Shown: piece by piece, positions 57,481-64,000 of the stretch
Layout of the letters: every line of letters begins with the position of its first letter
How positions within the stretch are numbered: position 1 is the stretch's first letter
Assembly: GCA_012064415.1 (NCBI GenBank)
Contig: SSNU01000117.1
Coordinates: 331,916 to 395,915, forward strand
Direction of reading: 5' to 3'
From: Gyrodactylus bullatarudis
Lineage: Eukaryota > Platyhelminthes > Monogenea > Gyrodactylidea > Gyrodactylidae
Length of the DNA stretch: 64,000 nucleotides
The notes under the pieces: generated by a model
Seen by the model: only the letters and a program-made list of their open reading frames with translations
Databases searched by the model: none
What the model was told of the DNA's origin: nothing
Translations under genes and position numbers: made by a program

Positions 57481-59643
57481 TTATCGGCTAAAGTCATCAT
57501 GTTTTTCAATTTCTGGGAATTCTTCCAAGAATTTTACCATAAATTCCTCATGTTTTCTCTGAAAATAGACAAAAATCGTCTTGATGTTGACTTACAAAGC
57601 AATAACTCTGGCTTGTATATTCATTCAGCAATTCGTACATTTTTTTATTGGCATCGTTTTTCCTTTTCTAAAAGAATTAGTGAACCAATATGGTACCTCT
57701 TTTCGATTTTCCGTATTATTTTGAGCTTTGATATCATTAGCTCTCATTATATCGTTAAATGTTGATTTTAATTCTTCTTTATCCATATCTCTTAGCTTCG
57801 ACTTGACCATAAATTCATTCAATCTCTCTTGACAAGATATTCTCTTGGTTGAAATTGAACTCTCGTCTGATTCAGCTCCATTCTTTATCAGCATATCAAT
57901 AAACATAGAATATGATTCTGCTATGTTCATAATAGCCAAATGTGCTTTTTCCTGGCAATTTTATAGATTAGGAAACATATTTAATCACTTTTTCTGTTCT
58001 TAATTGTTTTTGGAAGAATTCTTCAGCAGTTTGATTGACGAGTGTAAATAGAGTTTTTTGCTGTTCTTTGTCTAAAAATTCTTCACTTGCGATTTCTTCA
58101 ATGTAATCTCTTATGAACAACTCTAAACTAGTAATAATTGATAGGTTTTCCTCAATCTATGAATGAACAAGAAAGTTACCAACCCTCTTCTGAATTATAC
58201 CACTTTTGACTATTTTTTGTAGTTTTTCGTCATGCTAGATATTAGAAAATGTTTAAAAGTTTCATAAAAATTCAAATTACCTTTTTGCAATCATTTTTCA
58301 ATTCTGACAAATATTCTTTATGCTGCTTCAATCGTTTCTCAAGATCCTTTCTGAGATCTTCACTGGGACCTTTACATTGAAGCTTTAGTTTATTCAATGG
58401 TTTTTCGATTAGATTACTCCAATTTTTTATTGTATTTTCTATCTTAATTGAGTCATCTATCTGAAAAATCAAAGTTTTTAAGACGGTGTCTTACTTCAAG
58501 TTGCTTTTTAAATTCATCAAATATTTCATCAGATAACGACGCGTTCTTCCTCATAACAGCAGCATTATGAGTCTTGATCTTCGATTTGAGTAATTCTTCT
58601 TGTATCCTTAATTTTGAGGATACCATTTTTACGTAGTTAAAGTTATTCTCATAGATTTCCTTTTCTAGTTTCTCAATGCATTCTGATTTCTTCTTCTTCC
58701 ATAGAACATCGAAATCAACAGACCAAATAAACTCGTAATCGTTTTCAAACAAAGCCTTAAAACTGTTAGTTGGACTACTCACTTCTTCCATTGACGTTGT
58801 CAATTTCTCGATTTCAGTTTTAATAATATCATCATCGACTTGCTGTAAATAAAACTGATTAGCTAATTTCTTACTTTAGAATTCAATTTTATCATGTTCT
58901 GAGAGTTCTTAATGATTAACTGGAACTCCTTTCGAAATTTCTCAAATACTGAGTCCACAGAGGAACTTAAGGATTGGAAATCAGATTTCATTTTATCTCG
59001 ATATGCTTCATACAAATTTTCTGCTTTTTGCTCGAAATCCTTCCAGTTATCTTTGTTTTCAGTGAGCTTGAATATTAAAATTATCAAATTACTCTATGCA
59101 ATTCTTCTTTTAACTGTTTCGTGTAATTATCCTTGATTATTTCGTTGTTAAGTTCTTCGTTAGCCTGACTAATATTTCTAAGACCAGGCCTGAAGCCTTC
59201 CAACTTAGAGAATAGAAAATGGAATGATTCGATCCAAATTTTGCATGTAATTGGTTTATCGTTAATTTTCTTGACTCTCAATCTTCTCGGATTGAAAAAT
59301 TCCTTCACGAAATTTTCTGCATGGTATTCAAATTCGGGATTGAACTCTTCTCCATGCTCCATGGAGGGACCAGGAAAAGGCAATAGAGTACATCTTATCT
59401 CGTTAAAATTTTTAATAATCGCAGTCCTTGTGCCCAAATTATTTTCAGATATATCTTCATTTAAAAGAGAATTTAGATACATCTGACCACCTTCTGATCC
59501 ATATACGTAATCATCAAAGAATTGCCAATCTCGAACAAGAAAGTGAAGTTCTTGAAACTTTGATTTCATTATATTGTATCTTGAAAACAAACTTAGTATG
59601 TCCAAGTCACTCTCATCAATCTTTTGATGAAGATTATAAATTT
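57481..59643 (-). pseudogene. 5'-truncated atlastin-like GTPase paralogue
   Basis: Minus-strand paralogue of the gene at 44628-50170. It begins abruptly at NLHQKIDESDLD, so G1 (P-loop) and G3 are missing, but HFLVRDW (G4), YGSEGGQMYL and KPITCKIWIES remain. About ten downstream exons with introns of 26-50 bp, still with good splice sites and open frame, end at KHDDFSR-stop (57481). The first intron is 26 bp. A Penelope-like RT fragment abuts the break at 59643 in the same orientation. Without the nucleotide-binding loop it cannot be an active GTPase; it may be a recently truncated pseudogene or a stand-alone helical protein. Confidence 0.7.
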
Positions 59644-59900
59644 ACTCATTACTCTGTAGCTCAAAACCATCATGTTCATCAATAAAAGATTTAATAACAT
59701 CAAGAGTCTCCTCAATAGGAACATTAGGAAATAAGGAACTGACATCTAATGAAACCATTTCATTTGAACCACTTATTTAGTGTTCGTAGTACTCTAATGA
59801 GATTATTCAATGTTAGATCGGGTTCAAATTTTTTTAAATCGATAAAACGATTATATATCTTTGTTACTAGTAAAATTCGGGTCTATAAGTCGTGTAATTG
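59644..59900 (-). mobile_element. Penelope-like reverse transcriptase fragment
   Basis: Minus-strand text EMVSLDVSSLFPNVPIEETLDVI is the RT motif SLDVxSLFTNVPxxETL typical of Penelope-like elements. Upstream sequence is frameshifted. It ends with a stop two codons before the truncated atlastin-like coding sequence begins. Confidence 0.65.
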
Positions 59901-60828
59901 AGTGGTGAATATGTTTTAAAACAAGTTAGTTGCTACGGAAACTTGAAAAACACTTAAACTCAAATAACTTTTTTATTTGTCCAGAAACATGTATTAATTT
60001 TTACATTTTTGAAATCAGCGTGAAATTCTGCTCCAGAAAGTGTCATTATCTGAAATATACAATTTTTGACTTGCCCCAGTGTTATATCTGGACCTTTCAT
60101 GACTCCTTCATTGATTTTTGCCGACATTACATAATAGAATTTCTCTCACATAGTTCATTGCATCTGATTCTGTTGAGCATAAAAGTTTGATGAACTCCTA
60201 GAAGTATTAATTCGAGTAGTCCCTTTCTAGTGGTTCATGGTCAGGTAATGATATTTTATTTGACGAGAGACATAGCAAGGAAAGCAGGTGTTTCTCAACG
60301 CACTAACATGAAAGTCTGCGACAACTTTCAATTCCAGCTCATAATAATTTGGAATTATCATTTCTGCATTCGATGTTACAATTCATGAGTATTGGAAAAC
60401 TAGGCGTTCCTTCTATCATCACCGAATTGAGAAAAGAATTTGAAAATTTCATTCCCAACCTCGAAGAAGTCAGACCTCAAATTTGGTGCATAATATTTAG
60501 TGTTAACCTATGAAGAGTCGGAAGATATCTGCCTATACATAAAATTCATTAATAATTATAATTCACTCGCTTTCTCCAATATCATTCATTGAGTCTGACT
60601 GGACCTGGCGGAAAGTAAATTCATCTTCAAATATAATTCTACTTTTAAACTTAAATTGATTACAAAAAATTAAATTAAAGGACTTTAAAGAATTCATTTA
60701 TCAGTTGATTGTTTTTTATTTGTTTCTAGAATTTTCTTTTCAACAAGTTTACTTTTTATTATCTTTTATTCCATTTCGAGCTCTCTTTGCAGTATAAAAT
60801 TGCCACTTAACTTCACGAAACTCATGAA
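59901..60828. other. Mostly non-coding; promoter of the next gene at the end
   Basis: AT-rich with possible further decayed retroelement text (around 60240-60500). TATAAA at about 60793 lies 36 bp before the start codon of the mucin-like gene. Confidence 0.35.
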
Positions 60829-62525
60829 ATGATAAATTTATTGAATCATATACTTTTACTATTTGCCACACTTTTCCAAGTTAGAGGTGCATCCAATTCT
60901 ATTTATAGAGACATAAGTGGATGGCAATGTCCTGATGCTAGTAACAGGAAGTCTCCCATTAATATCATCACAGCTGATACAGTTTACGACGCCAACATTC
61001 CCAATCCAGCATTCTCTTCGTCGACTTGTACAATCTGGAGATTGAAAACTTTCACAGGAACAAGTTGGTTTTAAATTTTAATTTTTTAGTATACTGTTAT
61101 TGTTCGGCCGATTGGATAACAAGTGATTCAGGATTCCAAGGAGATGAATTGCATTTAAATTATTCTACTCAGGGAAATTTAGGCTCGAATCACTCCATTG
61201 ATGGGCAAAAATATGTCGGCGAAGCCTTGCTATATCAAGGGAATAGAATATTTTATTATTTACTACAAGAAGTCGACGATAGTGAAACGACATTTTTCTC
61301 AACAGCATTTCCCACTATGGCGTCACGCACAATTGATGATAGCAATAGTCTTTTAATAACAGGAGAATTTGCAGATATGCGACCTTTCTTTGATAACTCT
61401 GAATATTATTATTATCAAGGTTCTTACACAATTTATAACTGTGATGCTAAGGATATATTCGTATTCAAAAATCCTGTGAAAATCAGATCGTCGGAATTGA
61501 GATACCTTAGAACCTTTTCAACTGATGGACCGGAAATGTATAGACCAATACAGACACGAGAGGCGGGGTTTGTTGTAAAAAAAAATTTTTCGGAATCAAC
61601 CACAACTGAGACACCAACAACCACAGCAGCAACCACAACAACTGAACAGCCAACTACAACATCAGTGGAAACAACAACCCAAGCCGCAACCACAACAACT
61701 ACCGCAGCAGTAACCACAACAACTGCACCAACAACTACCGCAGCAGTAACCACAACAACTGCAGCAACCACAACGACTGCACAGGCAACTACAACATCAG
61801 TGGAAACAACAACCCAAGCCGCAACCACAACAACTGCACCAACAACTACCGCAGCAGTAACCACAACAACTGCACCGGCAACTACAACAGCAGCAACCAC
61901 AACAACTGCAACAACCACAACAACTGCACAGGCAACTACAACATCAGTGGAAACAACAACCCAAGCCGCAACCACAACAACTGCACCAACAACTACCGCA
62001 GCAGTAACCACAACAACTGCACCAACAACTACCGCAGCAGTAACCACAACAACTGCACCGGCAACTACAACAGCAGCAACCACAACAACTGCACCAACAA
62101 CTACCGCAGCAATAACCACAACAACAGCAGCTGCCACCACAACTGCAGCAACCACAACAAATGCACCGGCAACTACAACAACAGCAGCCACAACAACTGC
62201 ACAGGCAACTACAACAGCAGCAACCACAACAACTGCACCAACAACTACCGCAGCAGTAACCACAACAAATGCACCGGCAACTACAACAACAGCAACCACA
62301 ACAAATGCACCAGCAACTACAACAACAGCAGCAGCCATAACAACTAGTCCAGCAACTACAACAATAATGGGAACTACTGCACCGATAACCACAACAACAG
62401 GTACATCCAGTCAAGATATGACTACGAAGTTACTGAGAAAGCCAAGAACTTCTAAATCTTCACCCACAAAGTTCATGCTTATTCTACTTTTTATGTTTAC
62501 ACTCTTTAATATCTTCTCTCAATAA
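60829..62525 (+). CDS. Carbonic-anhydrase-like surface protein with Thr-rich mucin stalk
   Basis: Two exons (60829-61063, 61090-62525) separated by a 26-bp intron; 556 aa. Signal peptide (LLNHILLLFATLFQVRG), then an alpha-carbonic-anhydrase-like domain to about residue 250: SGWQCPDASNRKSPINI matches the family's W...C....QSPINI, and GSNHSIDGQKY matches GSEHxIDGxxY. Of the three zinc-binding His positions, only the first seems kept (ELHLN for FHFHW); the region aligned to ELHLVH reads GEALLYQ. Catalysis is therefore unlikely; a carbonic-anhydrase-related binding protein is suggested. Residues about 255-525 are TTT/TTA repeats for dense O-glycosylation, followed by a basic stretch and hydrophobic tail (FMLILLFMFTLFNIF), probably a GPI signal or membrane anchor. 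Confidence 0.75.
61597..62400 (+). repeat. Coding minisatellite (Thr-rich stalk)
   Basis: Imperfect tandem blocks built from ACAACTGCACCAACAACTAC, GCAGCAGTAACCACAACAAC and GTGGAAACAACAACCCAAGC. Units of about 30-60 bp are rearranged and partly duplicated, so array length is likely variable between individuals. Confidence 0.85.
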
Positions 62526-63059
62526 TTTTATCCATATCTACTTATATATACTCAGTTAATTAAAAAAATTTCTATCTAACAAATAATACAATAATAAAAG
62601 TAAAAGCTCTGTAAAGTGACTTGTGTAAAATTGGAAGTTGACTCTATACAGACGAGGACATGTTTAATTCAACCGCTCTATTAATTTTATTATTTTGAGT
62701 TTTTGAGATTATATGTAGCCAATATATCAAATTAACTTCTTGTCATGTTAATGCAATTAATTTTATCTATAAACAATATAAAAAGTTGAATAATCACCAA
62801 AATTAGTATTATTTATCTTATCTTTCATGCTATTACGCTCGTTTTTAATTAAAGGCACCTCTCTATAGAAATTGATTAAATTAACTTTCTATAGGAGAAA
62901 TAGCCTCAATCTTTTTTTGAAAACCTTAAAATATCATTGGCTTATCACCATTCAACGGATTTACTATTTATTTATTAATTTGATATTAAACCAGTCAACT
63001 CATCAAAACAATCGGTCGAATGCCAAAAACAAAGAAAGAATTTTCAGAGAGAGTTTTTT
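62526..63059. other. No gene seen
   Basis: AT-rich 3' flank of the mucin-like gene; one 63-codon + frame (62872-63063) is unsupported. Confidence 0.35.
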
Positions 63060-64000
63060 TTAAATGAGAGTTTGAGTTTCATAGATGTCAAACTTTCTAG
63101 GAAGGAGGATGGGTCAATTCTAAGAAATATCTACAAGAAGAAGACTGATAATGGGAAATAACTCCATTTTGCCCGTTTCAGTCCTATATCGCATAAAGTT
63201 GGCTTAGTGATTGGTCTAAGAAAGAGGATCAGAAGGATTGCTAGTCCAGAGGAATGGCGAAAAAAATAGAAGAGTCAAAGTTACGTTTAAATGAAAATGG
63301 TTATCCCAACAGATTTGTTGACAAATTCATCAACCTCTTTCGTCGTTCTAACTATCATCAGACATATTGATGAACGAGTATAGCTCTAGTTGAAAAAGCA
63401 GATTATCTCCTGAAAGGAAAACTTCTTCTATCAGACAGCAACAGATTCCGTCCAATTGATGCGATCAAAGCAGAGAAACGTATCAAAGGTTTTACAAAAG
63501 CAGTGTGTAAGAAGATAACGTGTTTAGAAGAAAAAGGTTTAATAGATTCAGATGAAGCAAGTTCAATGAGGAAAAGTGATGCTGATATCAGTCGTCTTTA
63601 TCTACTCCCTAAAGTCCATAAGAACTCAACAGACTTAGCGTGCAGACCAATACTTGATATGTCAGCCAGTCCACAACATTCCCTTGTAAAATGGTTAAAC
63701 GCTAAACTTATGCCCTTGAGGAACCAAGTTTGTGAATATTCCGTAGCTAATTCGAGAGAGGTCGTCAACAAACTCAGAGAAACAAATTTCGAAGATGGAA
63801 GAATGATTTCCTTTGATGTGGCCTCGCTCTTTACGAATGTGCCTGTCAAAGAAACGGTAGTTTTTATATTGAATCAAAAAAGGTCTCTGGCATCCCTTTA
63901 AACAAGGCCCAATGCAGGAATTGATCGAAAGTTCACGTCTATATGTTAGATACCTTGATGACACTTTTCTGGTGATGGACAGCGACAAAGACGGTTATGA
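63060..64000 (+). mobile_element. Head-to-tail Penelope-like retroelement fragments
   Basis: First (63060 to about 63365), the post-catalytic part of an RT with broken frame: SFIDVKLSRKEDGSILRNIY, SHKVGLVIGLRKRI, LNENGYPNRFVDKFI. Directly after it (63390 onward), the N-terminal/finger part of another RT: LLLSDSNRFRPID, ISRLYLLPKVHKNS, CRPILDMSASPQHSLVKW, ISFDVASLFTNVPVKETV, stop at 63901, then after an apparent internal deletion VRYLDDTFLVMDS (catalytic YxDD as YLDD) running off the window. C-terminal part before N-terminal part means tandem copies, common for Penelope-like insertions. Defective. Confidence 0.75.

Noticed and set aside
61433..62392. Long minus-strand frames rich in Val/Ala or Cys/Gly opposite the mucin repeat
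   Set aside because: They are mirror readings of the ACA/ACC Thr repeat array and have no independent support.

Overview
This is an AT-rich animal nuclear window. No assembly-specific marker names the species. The gene content is metazoan: COP9 signalosome subunit 4, NUBP1, profilin, a calcyphosine-like EF-hand protein, an F-box/WD40 ubiquitin-ligase receptor, a FERM protein and atlastin-like GTPases. Most genes are interrupted by extremely short introns, many of 25-37 bp, next to long repeat-filled introns and intergenic DNA. Introns near 26 bp are best known from dicyemid mesozoans; flatworm 5' micro-introns and other reduced parasites are alternatives. I treat a small parasitic or mesozoan-type invertebrate as a hypothesis only. 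I rebuilt exons by requiring splice signals and a continuous reading frame; all complete multi-exon models below close in frame.

Layout. Bases 1-5600 are gene-dense: the tail of an unknown + gene, CSN4 (-), NUBP1 (+), profilin (-) and a secreted, possibly GPI-anchored orphan (+). Bases 5640-25000 are mostly repeats: two tRNA-derived SINE copies, several foldback or MITE families, a non-LTR retrotransposon remnant and a large TA-CAGT palindrome. They also hold a probable small secreted peptide gene whose 6.9-kb intron contains several of these repeats. Bases 25224-29754 carry a nine-exon F-box/WD40 gene with a whole intronless surface-protein gene nested in its third intron. Bases 31346-40001 (-) are an 18-exon FERM-domain gene, sharing a 173-bp promoter interval with a two-exon calcyphosine-like gene (40175-40953, +). 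Bases 41000-44600 are repeats, including a near-perfect 1.1-kb palindrome. Bases 44628-50170 (-) are an 11-exon atlastin-like GTPase gene with a complete Tc1-type transposon in one intron. Bases 50500-57200 are a nested transposon cluster (piggyBac-derived palindrome, Tc1 relic, pogo-like transposase, piggyBac-type MITE, ribozyme-bearing retroposon). Bases 57481-59643 (-) are a second atlastin-like gene cut off at its 5' side beside a Penelope-like reverse transcriptase fragment. Bases 60829-62525 (+) encode a carbonic-anhydrase-like ectodomain with a Thr-rich mucin stalk. Bases 63060-64000 are head-to-tail Penelope-like fragments.

The most unusual element is a retroposon that joins a pol III B-box to a type I hammerhead ribozyme (55883-55925, - strand). 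A decayed second copy near 20.4 kb keeps most of stem I pairing despite sequence change. It sits inside a layered insertion whose order can be read directly from target-site duplications and an empty site.
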